Shown here: in pieces, positions 1-13,370 of the stretch
Position numbering within the stretch: the first letter of the stretch is position 1
How the letters are laid out: each line of letters opens with the position of its first letter
From: Paragonimus westermani
Taxonomy: Eukaryota > Platyhelminthes > Trematoda > Plagiorchiida > Troglotrematidae
DNA length: 64,000 nucleotides
NCBI GenBank assembly: GCA_008508345.1
Contig: QNGE01000106.1
Location: 265,079 to 329,078, forward strand
Direction of reading: 5' to 3'
The notes under the pieces: model-generated
Database searches by the model: none
What the model was told of the DNA's origin: nothing
What the model saw: the letters and a program-made list of their open reading frames with translations, nothing else
Position numbers and translations under genes: made by a program

Positions 1-3000
1 CGTTTTGCCAAAGCAGAGTATCTTGGTTGAAACAGATGTGTCACCAGTGGCTGTTGGATCAGCGGGCTAGTAGGTGATATGCAACACTTTCAGTAGTCCA
101 GGAAATCAATCGTTGAGACCGTGCTGTGATTTGTTTCTGAGGCTGATACGTTGTGCTCAATGGAATAAGTGCGTTCATCAGCCCCCTCAATTTCAGAAGG
201 CCGTTGCAAATGAACACTACTGTTCCCTCAGGGTATATCAGAAGTGAGCCATCGTCCTTGTTACCGTTAACCTGTTACAACGCCGGCTGTTTCTAACTGT
301 CAGCAGCCGACAGAAAATAGCCTTCTGTATAGGTAGCAAGAGTAAGTGTCAATTATTGGCTTATTGTAATGATTGTAACCGAACATTGTGTGCTAATGTT
401 TTACTGTATGAATAATTAAGCTGTAAAAATATAGATTACATGACGACTTCGTTAGCTAACGTGTTACGTTATTACTACTGCGTAGTAACTAGCTCTGGGT
501 CTGAGCTAAGTACAATTCCAATTACCATTGGGTATTTCTAATTACCAAATTTATCTCTGTGATCTACTCAGACACTCTATTAGAGACTGAAAATCTTAGG
601 AAATTTTGGGACCTAAAACCTTTCGTATTGTTTCCAGTCGGACGATGTCACGGAAATGCTCTGTGGTAGATGGTGCGTCATTATGTCTCTGCACGCAGTT
701 AACCACATGTGATGCCATATCCTTTTTGTGTCAGTGTTCCAGTCTACGGTATACGCTTTGCAGGATTTCCCAGACAGTTTGTCGGTCACTTGTTAGGTAA
801 CACCATAACAATCTTGGGTTTTTTTCCGCAGTCTTAGTAGCTACCCGCTAAAGAAACACTTGAAACTGAAATAAGTATGGTAAGCTATATTACCGGCTGA
901 TTTCCAATTTCTGCAACAACGTAAGCGTGTGTACAAAATATCTGAGGGAAATACCGCAGTGGAGCTGTCCACAGGTATATCAGTTATGAACCAATGAAAT
1001 TTATGTTATTGATAACAGTTTGTCTGTAGCACTCAGCTACTGGTTTGGAAGGTGTTTATATAGTCACGACTTCTTTGATTAATGCCGATGACGTTCATCA
1101 GTCCATCAGCTAGATGTCCTTATAAATTAATTTCTTATTTACCTACTCTAAAACTGTTTTCCTCAATGCGGTTTTCAATATACTGACCCAATATTCGTTT
1201 TATTGATTTCGGGAACGTATTATTTTGCGCCACTCATTAGGTCTATACAATCACATGGTTGAAAGTAACAGCCGAGTTTTTAACCACAGTGGCTAATGAA
1301 AAGCAAAATGTGGCTACAAATAAACGTTGACGCAACAGAAATTTCTGATGACAGATATAACTGCATATCGACTATAACTATATAAACTCTACTAATGATA
1401 CTCGATCAGAGAAACTAACAGTGGATGTTGATGCCCTTTAGCTACAGCCAAAATACACCGAAAGCGAGCTGTTCACCGTTGGGACAAAAAATCCAACACA
1501 GGTGCAAATAGTGTACCAACATGTACTGCCTTGTTCATAATTCATTATCAACGTGAAAGCAGACCGAAAATCAATTCACTTTACCTAACTAAAGATGATT
1601 GCAACATATAGAATGTGCTTCACAATCGATGAGGCTGTCTGTCTGTTGTGTGCTGATTGCGCGAGCGACGTGACATTTGGACGTGCCAGTCGGTCAGACC
1701 TCTACAGTCACAAGGTGGCGTATGTGTCTAACCGTTGATGTAAGTGGTCAAGTATCCGTATCTGAATTGGTATGAACGGTGAAATTTCTCTGACTGAGAA
1801 CTCTATAACCTAACTTGTGGTTGTGACCAGTATAGTAGCCGAAAACCTACAATACAACGTCTAAATAAATCACGTGGTCAGCATGTCAATGACACCGCCT
1901 TCTACACTGACAAGGGGGTTTAGTACTGGTGCAGGAAAATCACCAAACTAACTCACTATGCTCTGTCCGCATGAACGGTGCACAGTAGTCGAGTCGGTAT
2001 GACTGAGTTTCGGTTTGTTCACTTCTCGTGACCTACGTATATAAACTTAATCACCCAAAAACCATGGCATTTCGTTCAACAAATAATTATCGTTCGATTG
2101 TCAATGTAGTAGGTCAATTCCCTGTCTAGTGCAACATTCAGAAAACTTTTCATTCCTCAAATGCTGAAAAGTGTAGAATTTCTATTGAAAAAAGTTTCAA
2201 TATTAATGGTCCAAAGTCTAATCAACTTAATTCTCGTTAGAGACAAAAAGCGGTGGTGGAAATGAAAATGTTCCGTGCGAACACTTTTGAATTTCAAGAA
2301 ACGTTTTGGGAGATTATAGGTAGATTGCAAGATAGCCTCACTGGTTGTAATGCAACGTCTTTGTGTTACTTTGTCCAGTTATGGTTATAGCCCACTGAAC
2401 ATTTTGGGCTAAGCCTCACTTATCTTTTTCTATCTTGCATGTTTACTATGAAGTCTTTAGTTTCTGAGTTAACTCTTTTACCTACAGTCTGCTCATCGTC
2501 CACGCTAAACCATCGGTATTTACACCAAGCATAAAACCGATCACATGATCCAGTAGACCATATGCGTTCTACACCGGAAGCGTCTTGACCGGGTAAGTCT
2601 AATCAGGGTGCGATTTCCGTTAGAGCCAGCGTTTTAAAGGATCGTAACAAACTGAACAGATTACAGAGGTGGTTTTCAAAGTACCACAGTGGTTAACACC
2701 CGAACAATACGTCAGCATTTCCGATCAGTTTAACATTCTTTTTTATTTTAACCTATGCTCCTGGAATTCAACTATCGCCGTAATTTGTCACTTCACCCAA
2801 GGTAACCCAATTAAATTGTGATCGATTTACAAAGAGCAGTCGTGGGTGAAATGGGACCTCTCTGTGTAACTGCTCTTGACAATCCACCATCATTGAATTC
2901 GGCAGCAAAGCTGCCCCACGAGGATACGAACACCTGTTGGAGGTGACGCGGAGGGGTCGTAAAAATATTCCCATAACTATTTGTTGAGTGTTTGAATTCA

Positions 3001-3940
3001 GTCGTAACTTCAAAACTTGGTGTACATGACAGGAATGTGCAAGAACTGGAGACTTCTCCCGCAAAGTTAGCGATACGTGTGACCGACAAATCAATCAAAC
3101 TGTGTACACCAGAATCGGTAGTTTCTAAGTGAACAAAAATGTGATTATGCTGCCCGTTTGTGAAACTGTAATCAATGTGCAACTATCGTTTACCTGCCGT
3201 ATACTCACATAGTTCGACTGATGAAGGTAACTGTATTCATAAACGTTCAACCGTTAAAAATAATAGCAATTTTGAGTACACAGTATTTCGTACTGTACAC
3301 ATTCAGTTCGGTTCAGCAGAAACTGCCACAAAAGCTTCACTTCAGTAATCCATTCCGTTTCGACTGTATGTGATACTCGTCTCAATAATCCTAATCAGTT
3401 TCTTAGGAACGAGACCTTCGGCCTCGGAGCATTTACTTCAAGTGTCCACACTTGAATGTCACTTACTCTGTGAGTCCAAAAGACTCACATCGTCAGCATG
3501 TATGTGCCGAACATTAGTTGACTAACTGTGACTTGTACAGGATCGACTCCAGGAGCTGGTCTAAATAAACAGGGGTCCAAAGTCTACGTGTGTTAAGGCG
3601 TGAACAGTCCGATCCATGAAATCAACAGTTGTACAACGGTGCAAGCTTCCGTCAAGTGCGAATGATAGCCGGATACCAAGATGAAACAAAATATTGCATC
3701 TGGAGTCAGAGAACCTACCAACGACAAACTTAATAGTGTGGACGTAAATTTGAACCTCAGAAGGTCAACTCACGGGTTTAGCCGTGGACCAATGGGGAGA
3801 AGTCAGATTATCAACAAGAAAATGCATCAAAAAGGTGAGTGGATGGATTGGTCAAACATAGGCGATCTGGGGTCATATCACCACACAATAGAGTGTGTGA
3901 TCACTTTGCATACCATTGCACACACATCAACGAATAAGAT
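1..3940. other. gene-poor stretch, nothing recognised
   Basis: I see no domain, RNA gene or convincing splice-bounded exon here. Short frames occur on both strands, including two overlapping minus-strand frames around 2768-3182 with no family resemblance. A short SINE-head-like string lies near 2685-2700. Composition is ordinary AT-rich intergenic or intronic DNA. Confidence 0.5.
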
Positions 3941-3949
3941 AAATTAGGT

Positions 3950-4120
3950 CAACGGCACAGTAGTTAACACGGTCGCTTCATGAAAGTAAGTCAATTGTTC
4001 AACTCAGGTTTGTGACAAGGGTAGGCACTACTGATGAGCTCTAACAAGCGTGAGAGTCCAGTCTAGCCCTTTTTTTCAAAAAGGGCTCTCTGAACCCAGA
4101 TGAACGTCGTTGAGTCTGGA
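3950..4120 (+). mobile_element. degraded tRNA-headed SINE with hammerhead-like core
   Basis: The left part (3951-4023) resembles a tRNA-derived SINE head, with a box-A-like GGCACAGTAGTTAACACGG. It is followed at 4025-4069 by a hammerhead-like order: GCACTA, CTGATGA, a possible stem II (GCTCT...AGCGT), GAGA where GAAA is expected, then CCAGTC. The same order is much better preserved at 17.6-17.8 kb. Stem III pairing is lost and core A14 reads G, so self-cleavage is unlikely. A TTTTTTTCAAAAAGGG hairpin-like tract follows, matching the TTCGAA hairpin downstream of the better copies. Family membership is inferred from alignment by eye to the other copies in this window. Confidence 0.6.
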
Positions 4121-4339
4121 AAGAATACAAGGGGAAAATAGTAGCGCATGGTACACATCTAACCAGGTGTGAAAGTGCGAATGGGTCAAGGAAAGAAGAC
4201 GTATGATTCAGCAACATAGACATCAGCACATCGTATCTTCACAAACTTTATCACCACAAATATGGAAGCAGGTAAATTGCCGACCATTTTCAGCAGAAAC
4301 TACGTACTTTAGTTAAGATTATGAGGAGGCTAACGTGCT

Positions 4340-5500
4340 GACCAAAAGGGTATCACTTGACAATCGTCGTTCTCCTTGACCAATAACGTTGATTACAACG
4401 GCATCTAAATCAAAGAAGAGCTTACTAGATTGCGCTCTCCGAGTAAAGTTTGTAGAACTCAACACCAGGAAGTAGTATGGATTCCTTGGGGGATACTCGA
4501 GTGTCACGACTATACTGATTGCTCGTAACCTTCGGACAAAACTTACTGACACAGGGCAGGCCACAGAATTGGTTTATCTCCAATTTTTCAAAGCTTTTGA
4601 CCGAATTTTTCATTTAGCTTTGATGCGGAGAACTGGCGGTTTTGGCCTTAATTCTCGCCTATTCACTAGGCTAGAGATGAATGGACAGCTGTCAGAGTGT
4701 TTCTCATCAAACAGTGATGTTCCATGGAGATCAATCGTAGGAACACTGTAATTCATTTGCTTCGTTATTGAACTACCCAGTAGCGTTACTTTGCAGACCG
4801 ATTTGAACTGCTTAAATCAATGTTCCATAGAAAGTAACTAGCCATTTACAGTCGATAAGTGTAAGGTCATGCACGTTCGTCATCAAAATTGTACTCAGGA
4901 CTACCTTCGTGACAGAAGGCTGTTCGTGTCAGCACGCGAACAAGACTTAGGAACCATGTTGGTAGACAGTTGGGTTTACCTATAAATTGTACTGTTATGG
5001 CTAAAAAGGCACAAAAACCCTGAACCCTCTAGAAGGAATTTTCGGTTTGTTGCATCCTGAAGTGCTTCCAATATGTTAGCCTCCACAGTCCGCCCACACA
5101 TAGAAAAGAACACACAAGCTTGTCACCTTTATCTTAAGAAATATTTGATATCTACTGAAAGTGTTCAGGGACGGGCCACTAGACAATTTTTGAGGTTCAG
5201 GAAAACCTCTACCTGGGTCAGTTCCCAATAAATTGCAGACACCTCTTTGAAGATCGAATTCTTACTCACAAAATCTCCACACCCCGAGTCAATCGCTGGC
5301 TCATCTGTCGTCATCAATTAAGGATGAAAGTTTGAATGGTGACCCGTTGAAACTGAATAGTAGAAAAGACAAATTACTCTGCGGACTGAACTGTTTCACG
5401 ATTGGATTCAGTTCACACTGGAACGCATCGCCCAACTCACTGACCACGTTCGACAGCTTTGAAACACTGCTTGATCGGCACATACGTATGAGACAGCTGG
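4340..5500 (+). pseudogene. decayed non-LTR retrotransposon reverse transcriptase (CR1/jockey-like)
   Basis: Translated fragments in several frames line up in the order of a LINE reverse transcriptase. TGQATELVYL with FFKAFDRIFH (4550-4620) matches the conserved segment holding the first catalytic aspartate. A degraded counterpart of the S-x-VPQGS-VLGPLLF block lies near 4720-4745, where a stop codon interrupts. KCKVMHVRH lies near 4860-4880, LASTVRPHIE with VQGRATRQF at 5070-5200, and a C-terminal W-N-x-L-type block (SHWNASPNSLTTFDSFETLL) at 5412-5471. At least three frame changes and several stops show it is dead. The aspartate pair of the active-site loop is not recognisable. The clade assignment is by motif style only. 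Confidence 0.65.
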
Positions 5501-5569
5501 TGCTGCAAGTTTACAAACCGTTTTGTTGGCCGAGCCTCACAAGTCGTTACTTGCGTACGTCCGATTGAA

Positions 5570-6900
5570 CGTTGTTTTAGTGAGTTTCAGTGTTCGCTGT
5601 TGAAATGGCTGCAGCCAGCAGCTCCAACCAGTTTACATTTTACTCAGTTCTACTCACCTTTTGTTCACACTTAGAAACTGTCTAATTACCAACTCAGTGA
5701 CAGAAATGAACTAGCCAAGATCTTCTTTCCTTCTGTGAAAATCTACGAACCTGCGAAGTGGACGCAGGTGAATATCCATTATTCCAGTCGTGTTCCACGG
5801 TGTACTTATCGTGTTGTCGCTGAAAATGTAGCAGATTCATTCGGGTCAATAATTCCAGGCGCGGAATTACAAGACGAAATCTCGTGTACACTGTGCACTC
5901 ATGCTTGTAGTTGGTTAAGCTTGAAACGTCTTTGTTCATGTGTCCCAGCACTCGTTGGGTGGACGTTTGTTTAACGTCGCTCAGAGTACAAATTACCCCT
6001 GCTTAAGCATAAGATTATTTAGTTGGTAAATATACATCAAGTTTTGGACCGCCACAGCGATGTGAGAAGAGCTCCTGTTGCTTGGAGGGTAGAGTTGATG
6101 GGAGCAATCACGGACTCGCTGGTTCGAGTATAAGTTGGTGACCCATAGATTCACCAGAACTCGGTGATGTTCACTTATGTAATCAGCATGGAGATGCTGG
6201 TCCAAGTTCGTTGTAGTTCAGCGAGTGGAGGGCAAAACCCATGGGATTTCAGTGTCTAGTCAGCTCCAGCTGAGAACTGTTAACTATCATAGTTCGCTTT
6301 TTATCAACAACATGTCTAATATGATGAACCTCCGGGCTTCACTAAATGGAGTGTGTGTTTCAGCATAATGTAGCTCTTTTGACGGGAATTTTCGCTGCAC
6401 ACTAAGCAGTATTCTTCAGGGTGAATCAAATTTACTGCCACTGAGCAAACGTGAGCTGTCTTGCCATGCATTCATGAACGGAAGCTCTGGGATTATTGGC
6501 AAATATTTCGCCGTCGAACATAAATCTTCAAATCCAACCTAATAGTGCAAGTTTTAACATTGTAAGAACCGTCTTAGTCGTGAAAGCGTTAAGAAAAGGG
6601 GATTGTCTACCTTATTCTATAAATTACACATTCCACCCTAGTGATTCTTACGTTGGCTCATAACGAAAGCCTGGTTTAGTCAGAGATGATTTGCAAGTAA
6701 TTGGGAGATTGATCTGGACAAACTACAGCAATAGTATAGTGTACCCCTATCACTTGCATCATCAAGAACAAACATCTAGAAGGTCCATTCATAAGAAAGA
6801 CGCTTGGGGAAATCTGGAGTTCTGGAGTTCTTCGAATGTCATGAACCTAGGAAAATATGACTCTGTAGTATAGCAAAAGTGTGGAGTTTACACAATAATA
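5570..6900. other. no gene recognised
   Basis: Short frames on both strands but no recognisable domain or splice-bounded exon. A box-B-like string (GCTGGTTCGAGT) near 6118-6129 could be a very old SINE head. Confidence 0.4.
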
Positions 6901-6923
6901 CCCAGCGTTTTCGTGAGCTGGGA

Positions 6924-7085
6924 ATGTGTGAACCGGTAGCAGATCGCGTGCGCGCGTCTGCAGATCTCACTTGCATTGCTACCGCGTTTTATCGATCGTT
7001 TAACCGACGCACGTCTCATTTGCTCGGTCGTTACCACTGCGCGTTAAGTGCGTGTGAACGTGCCAAACGATTTCCCCTCAAGTGG
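6924..7085 (+). CDS. putative CpG-rich first coding exon, unknown protein
   Basis: An ATG at 6924 opens a 54-codon frame (beginning MCEPVADRVRAS, ending RFPLKW) that runs to a good splice donor, TGG|GTGAGTATC, at 7085/7086 in phase 0. The stretch is conspicuously CpG-rich compared with the flanks (many CGCG, CGAT and CGAC words), as expected of a promoter-proximal exon or a young retroelement. The protein is basic and rich in Arg and Cys, and I do not recognise it. A 6-bp inverted repeat (CCCAGC/GCTGGG, 6901-6922) sits just upstream of the start. No downstream exon was identified, so this could equally be an LTR or other element fragment. Confidence 0.35.
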
Positions 7086-7089
7086 GTGA

Positions 7090-10000
7090 GTATCAGAAAT
7101 GCTAGTTACACGGTGCCAACATTTAACGTGGTCATTCCGGAGAAGCAGCCACTTTCTCACAGATCGTAAGGTGGCTACTTAGTCAGCGTTTGAATGCAAA
7201 CGAATATGCAAGAAACAATCCATTCTGCATTAGTAGCGCACACCGTAAGTGGCTTATTATACCTGCCTGTAACATACTGCATACAAGTGTATTATTCAAT
7301 ACAAATTCCGCTGCTTAAGCATTTATATTACTTGATCACATGCCACGCAGTGCTGTTTGAATTTAAAAACTTACGGTCCTACTAAGGTACGGCTCAAACC
7401 TATTCGGGTAGCAATTTTTTTAACTGGCTGGAAAACTTAGCTCATCTGAACCTACCCCCAACGGAATAAATCTATTTTCATATTGATCAAAGAATTGAAA
7501 CAGTTCAAGACATAATTTAAAGTGTTTTAATTTCTTTGATTTCAGATTGAACACATTTTTATGGCAGCTCAGAAAAGAGCACACTATTATTTTTCCAAGA
7601 CCCACTGGATAGAACACAAACATCCGGTCTCAAGACCGTTCCCGGGCTGTTTACGGCTAAGCGAATGATAATCGAAACATTTCTGTTGTCTGTTATTGCC
7701 CACCTACACACACAAGTATGTGTATTTCATAACCCGCTTCAGTATCTATTAAAATAATGTTACCCAGTCTTTTTTGGCTCGCACTTTCCCACCACTAGTT
7801 GTAGGATGAATGTTTTCATTGACACGTTGATCTTTTTAAGTACCGCAGAAATTGCACGATCAGAGAGCTGGTAAATCTGTTCAGTGGGTTATTCTGTCCA
7901 AAATGGTTACAGGGGAATCATTCCCATTTTTTAAGATGAATAACACCGAAAATTCGAACAGCAAAGTGTGGCTTAATTTCCACAAAAAGCTGTTAGATAC
8001 TGCAACAGATATATCAAACACCAGTGAAGCATGACAGCACAGTATGTAGCGTTTCGTTTTTCGTCTACAAAATAACCCCATACATTACTCGGCCATAGGT
8101 CCACTGAATTACTGACCTATTAAATCAACACATTTATTATTATTGAGGCAAATAAAAGTATATTTATTGTAATACATGAGACACACGGCTTTCAAGTAAG
8201 TGTGAAACATATAGAATAAAAGTTTATATTACTACTCACGAGTAGGAATATGCAAAGGGTTTTACCACTTCAATGGTCTGTGAGTCAACCCGTTGAACTC
8301 CGACTAAACAAGACAGGAAAAATGAAAAAACGACGTAAACAGTTTTGCTTTTCACATTCTTCAACGTTCATGTGGTTTGCTGCCCCGGGGTCGAGTAGCT
8401 GGTTGGATTCCTCATCGTTATAAAGTTCACCAACTTATTTCCTGTATTCTACGTTTCTTTTTTAAGACCTGGACACCCAGACAAACACTTTCTGGTTAAT
8501 CATATCTTTAAAGTAGATGTCGAAGACTTTGTTGAGAAGTTACTAATCTCAAGTCCTGAAGAGGGAACCTTTATTCTGAGCTTGTTGATTGATTGCAGCT
8601 AACCTCTCCTGTCTAAGTATTGTTTGAAAAAAATCGATTTCAGAAGCAGGGTGCTCATCTGATGGTTGGGAATAGTGGTGGTGTTGTTTGTAGCTCGGGT
8701 TGATTGTTTTCGTATTGATATGTTCGCCGAGCTTGGCATTTAGGTTGCAAACGTTTCATCACCAAGCGAGGTGACATCACTCACTGTGGTACAGACTATG
8801 ACGAATACAAAAGTTAGTGGACTGTCCTTGCACGCAGTTTTTTTGGACTTGTGGTTAGGTTATAGACAGGTTCGATTATACTATCTGAAACGATTGTCTC
8901 AACAGCTACATTATTTTGCGATGGCCTGGTAGCCTAAACGTTAAACGGTGTGACGATGTTAGGCTACTTTTTGTGTGCATCAGGCGCGGTTGTGCAGTCA
9001 ATTAGCGGCTGGCATTTTTTGTTTTGGTGGACCGGCCACTCATATCTTGTTGAAAGAAAAGTGTTCATACGCGCTATACTGACAGAAGAACTATGGGTTT
9101 CAAGACCGTCTAAAACTCATCCAACCTTCATCTATTTATCTACAACTATTCTATGGACCCTGATTTATCGTGCTTAGCTTGCTAACGTTGAATCAATATC
9201 CCGTATTCCTACAAGTATCACTTACACAGAGGTAGACTTGTCTCTCGGAAACCGGAGGGGACAGTTGCAACTTTTTCCGGTAAGAACAGAAAATGCACTT
9301 ACATTCTCATGGGCGCCTCAAGGGCAGAAATATTGCTGCAACTACTGTTGACGGTGGCACAGCTACACTGAAGCCGGTAGCAGTCAAACTGTTGATGAAC
9401 TGTGTTACGTAGACGATAATGTTCTACTTCCCTGACATCGGCTAGCAATGATGCGCGCAGCTGTAAGACAAGACTTCCCCTTTCAACTATTGCCATTGTT
9501 GTGTCTCCGAAACCCTTTCATCAGGCTCGCAAAACGAATTGGTCTGATTCGTAGTCAAAGGCACAATCATCTACAACGATTGTTTCGCAGATCACCTTGT
9601 AACAGCAAGGGATAGAGACAGTGTCAGGCACTTCAACAGGACGCCAATGTTGATTTGGACAATTTGGCAAGAATACATCAAGATTTCAGAATAAGGCCGA
9701 AAACACTTGCAGGGTAAGCTAAGTATCTAAAGTGAGAGTGTTTATACATACACTGTTCTTACTGCTGAAACCCCAGAGAGCATTGTCAGCCCAATTTAGT
9801 GGCACTTGATAACCGTTGGCATCAGGTTGCCTAGAGTTATACCAACGGGCCTGTTAATTCAACATCCATTAAGATGTCCAGGGTTGTAGGTGATATTTTT
9901 TTTACTTCGGATCGTAGTTGATAAGACTTTAGTAATCTAACTTACTATTCGCCAATTGCTTCCTGCTGGCGCGCAAACCTTGCTAAGAAACCGAGTCCGA

Positions 10001-11390
10001 TTTTTCAGAACGTCACACCATTCCAGTAGGGTCATTTATTCGAAGTAATTGTGAAAACTCGAACCACTCTTTCGCACTCATTCCACCACTCCCATCAACT
10101 AGAAGCAAGATGTTGCGGTCGTCTAAATTGCAAACGGTGGTGCATCCACACTTTATCGAATTTGGCCAAACCCTCAAAGAAACATTCGCAATGCTCAAGC
10201 ACGATCAACTTTGAGTAAGGAGCTAATGTCATTATCTCTGTGAGATGTTTGCACAAGTTTCCCTTCTATAATTTCTCACTAAACTGATCGACTCCAGCGT
10301 AGCGCGTGGTCCATTAGTGTTGTTAACTGTCGATGTAACAAAATCCTAGGTCGTGGAGAATGCTATGCGTGGTTGAGTAAATTTAACGGGTATGAACAAA
10401 TCTTTTCAAGGTCTGAGTCTGCAGAATGCCTAATTTAAACGACTGATACCCACACTCGGTCATTACATTATTTACTCGCATTTACGTTGACGTTGTGAGT
10501 AAACTTTTAATCTAAAACTGTTTCGTACGTGTCCTTTCAGACGCTGTCCAACGAAAATACGCCGTTTACCAGTGGAAAACGGAATAGGTGCCATAGAGAC
10601 CAAGATCACTGTTATCAGTTTCAATCACTTTTGAAGGCAATAGATGGAGTGTGTGTTTTATCCGATTCTCAACAGTCATCATAAAACTTGGGAAGAGAAC
10701 TGGAAGGCAACGGTCAGATAGTTAACTGGAAATTTCTGGTTGAATGATATAGCTCAATTGTAAGAATATGGCACCACTTCGATAAAATGACTTCAAGTGC
10801 TTCTTATAGTTACGGATTTTTAAGGCAACTTTAGCCATTATGACGCTACATACGCTTCGATGTTACCCAAGGAATGTGTATTTAGCAACCCGCTCAGAGA
10901 ATACCTCAAATGAGGGAACCGAACAAGCAGACAATGAACACACCTTATTTTCTAACTGAAAACAACAGCTGTACAAAGCGGCAAGCTCGTAGTATAGACA
11001 CACCAAATCAGAAAACTATTTGAAAACACCGCAGTGACCATTGTCAGACGTATTCCTGCTCTCTCTCGTTTACTCCATATAGATGGGCACTCATTACAAA
11101 CCTGGATGTGGCCCGTCATTGGAAATCAGTACTTCCGCTGTGACCAAAAAGACGCTGGCCCGTTACAATCTATGACATAAATCACGACCACGTACACAAT
11201 CAATAGTTTTTCTTTTGACATGTGACAAAATCTTTAGCAGTCATTCATCGTCAGCGTCTCCGGCAAACCTCCCGCACGCTTCTAATAGACGTTTCTTGTA
11301 GCAGGTCTTCCTGGCATTGAAACCCCCTCCGTTATTTTCGTCTCATTTGATTTGTGCTATACAACTCGCAAACTAAGCTGTACCCTACAC
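7090..11390. other. no gene recognised
   Basis: AT-rich sequence with scattered short frames on both strands, none with a recognisable domain. No SINE copy with a hammerhead core was found here. Confidence 0.4.
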
Positions 11391-11392
11391 AG

Positions 11393-11483
11393 CACTACAA
11401 TATATCCGCCATCAGCTCCATTGCAAAGTTCCAGTACACACAACACTACAATATATTCACCATCAGCTTCATTGCACAGTTTC
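11393..11483 (+). repeat. two-unit tandem repeat, 51-bp period
   Basis: CACTACAATATAT begins at 11393 and again at 11444. Each is followed by a C/T-variable CCATCAGCTCCATTGCA-type segment (TTCACCATCAGCTTCATTGCA in the second unit). The units differ at several positions, so the duplication is not very recent. The second unit is truncated near 11483. Confidence 0.7.
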
Positions 11484-11489
11484 ATTGTG

Positions 11490-12950
11490 TTAAGTTTCCA
11501 AGTATGTATCCCACCTAATTTTCGATAACAGGGTAGTCTGTCGACAAACTGTCCTGAAGACTGTGAAAGTTGCTCGGTGCAAGGATGGACTTAACAAAGA
11601 AGGAGTAGTTTGTACCGTGTTGCTTGTACTTAAAATTAGTGAGCAAACCAAGCATGCTAATTACATATCGATTGCGTGATTATTTGTTGCTTCAAAAATC
11701 TCAAAGTGCTTGTCTATCAAATGATTTTGCTAAATCCTTGACCAACTTTCAATGCTGATGATGTTTGACACGGATGTTGTGAATTCTATGCTTCATTTTC
11801 CAACTGATTTGATGAGCCCCAATTGCAAAAATTCTGGGCTTCGGTTCGATACAAGCCTGCAACAGAAGCCACATTTTTGAACACGGCGAAAATTGTATTA
11901 GCTCAGCTAAGAAGCCGGGAGCTCAGAAATATCACATTTGGACTCAGTTCCTTGCTCAACTCACTGAGCCTTGTGGAAGTCACCAAATAATCCAGCCGAC
12001 CGGTTTCCCATGCAGGATTCTTCAAACACTTCACGGTGGAATTCACCTACACCGCTGTTGAACATTGAACTTGTGTTACTCATAAGCAGCTTGGCAGTGT
12101 CGCCGGTTCGAATCTGGCCGAAGTCCAGATTTTCCGCAAGTGGGTCCCATGTAAATTACAAGAACCACCACATTATTTATGACTAACTTATTTGACGTAA
12201 ACAAATGATGTAAACGGTTGATGAAAAAAACCAGCTAACATCCACCCGACAGTTATTCTTCCATACAATTCACCCCAGTATACCATTCAAGTTCACTCAC
12301 GGAACTTCCTCAGTATGGGATGGTTGGTCTGTTACTTTGGACACTGACGGCAGCCTCAAGATTTGTCGCATCAGCGAAAGGTAAACCTTGCGACTAGTAC
12401 TGCACTAAGAGCGATAAACCCAAATGTTATCTCCCTGTTTGGAGTCTTATGACTCCTCACATTCCTACCATTATACAATGAGGAGAAGAAAAGTTGGTGC
12501 ACGGCTTATGACAAAATAGATAGGGGAGAGCTGTGGATGGAACAGGACGTCTTGCTTTGTTTAGTTCCAGCCAACTAGCTGTCGATAACATAGCAGAATC
12601 TAAGGTAACACTCTCTCTATACCTGTGTTGCACGAGCAATTTCCCGTTGACAAAAGCTGAGTTACTTGGGTTGCCTGGTGAGATGTTGTAACCGCTTTGC
12701 TATGATGGCCTATCAGAAAGTTTTTACTCACTGGTGGACTATCAGTTCTAGTCAGGCAACCAAGGTTATCCTTATCATTTCGTTAAAAACATTGTCTCTA
12801 CTGAGAAGGTGCGTAAAACAAAAAGTCCCGTCACATCACGTCAGTAAGCACCGTATTCAAAAGAGATGTTTATGGAAAGGAAAGGCTTCAAAAGACAGAT
12901 TGAACTTTATTTATAAAATGGCTGCAGACCTTGCTTTCAAGTTGAACTTC
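11490..12950. other. no gene recognised; possible old tRNA-like head
   Basis: A good box-B-like sequence, CCGGTTCGAATCTGGCC, lies at about 12104-12120, but no matching box A is at tRNA distance and no cloverleaf forms by eye. It is probably a relic of a tRNA-derived SINE. A 136-codon plus frame (12666-13076) has no recognised family. Confidence 0.35.
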
Positions 12951-12959
12951 TCTGTCGGA

Positions 12960-13370
12960 ACCTTCTTAAGGAAGACTGAATTCGAGTTCGTCCTATTCTC
13001 GTTAAGGCTTACCGATGGTGTGTATCCTTGTGACGGTCTGAAATCAAACCGAGGTCTTACTGGACAACCAACTTGACTACTGTAATACTGATCTCAGGCT
13101 AAGATTATTTATTAATGAATTATCAAAGCTGACTAGATCCGCGAGCTTTCGATCCTTTTCTAGACACCCAGTTTCAAAGCTCCCTTTTGTTAAGTCACAA
13201 TCGCCTTACCGTAGGATACCGACTGAAACTGTAACATTTCAGATGATTCGTTTGATTTACAGGTTCGGCATCCAGGTGTGTGAATTCTGGAACATGCTGT
13301 CTGAAGTTACTCTATCAAGGTCGTAAACTGATTATTCTAGGCGCATATTTGATGCACACACTCAGGACAC
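12960..13370 (+). pseudogene. possible 3' end of a second non-LTR retrotransposon
   Basis: In one frame from about 13080 the translation reads like the C-terminal tail of LINE ORF2: an arginine-rich SFRSFSRHPVSKLPF segment, then RFGIQVCEFWNMLSEV (the R-V-x-x-W-N-x-L-P-x-x-V motif), then after a stop RRIFDAH, comparable to the usual FK-x-x-LD-x-H ending. Stops interrupt and the catalytic domain is absent. This is motif resemblance only. Confidence 0.35.

Noticed and set aside
2768..3182. Two overlapping minus-strand frames of 108 and 123 codons
   Set aside because: They overlap in different frames, have no recognisable domain or splice logic, and residue use looks random.
12104..12120. A tRNA gene marked by a strong box B
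   Set aside because: No box A at the right distance and no cloverleaf.
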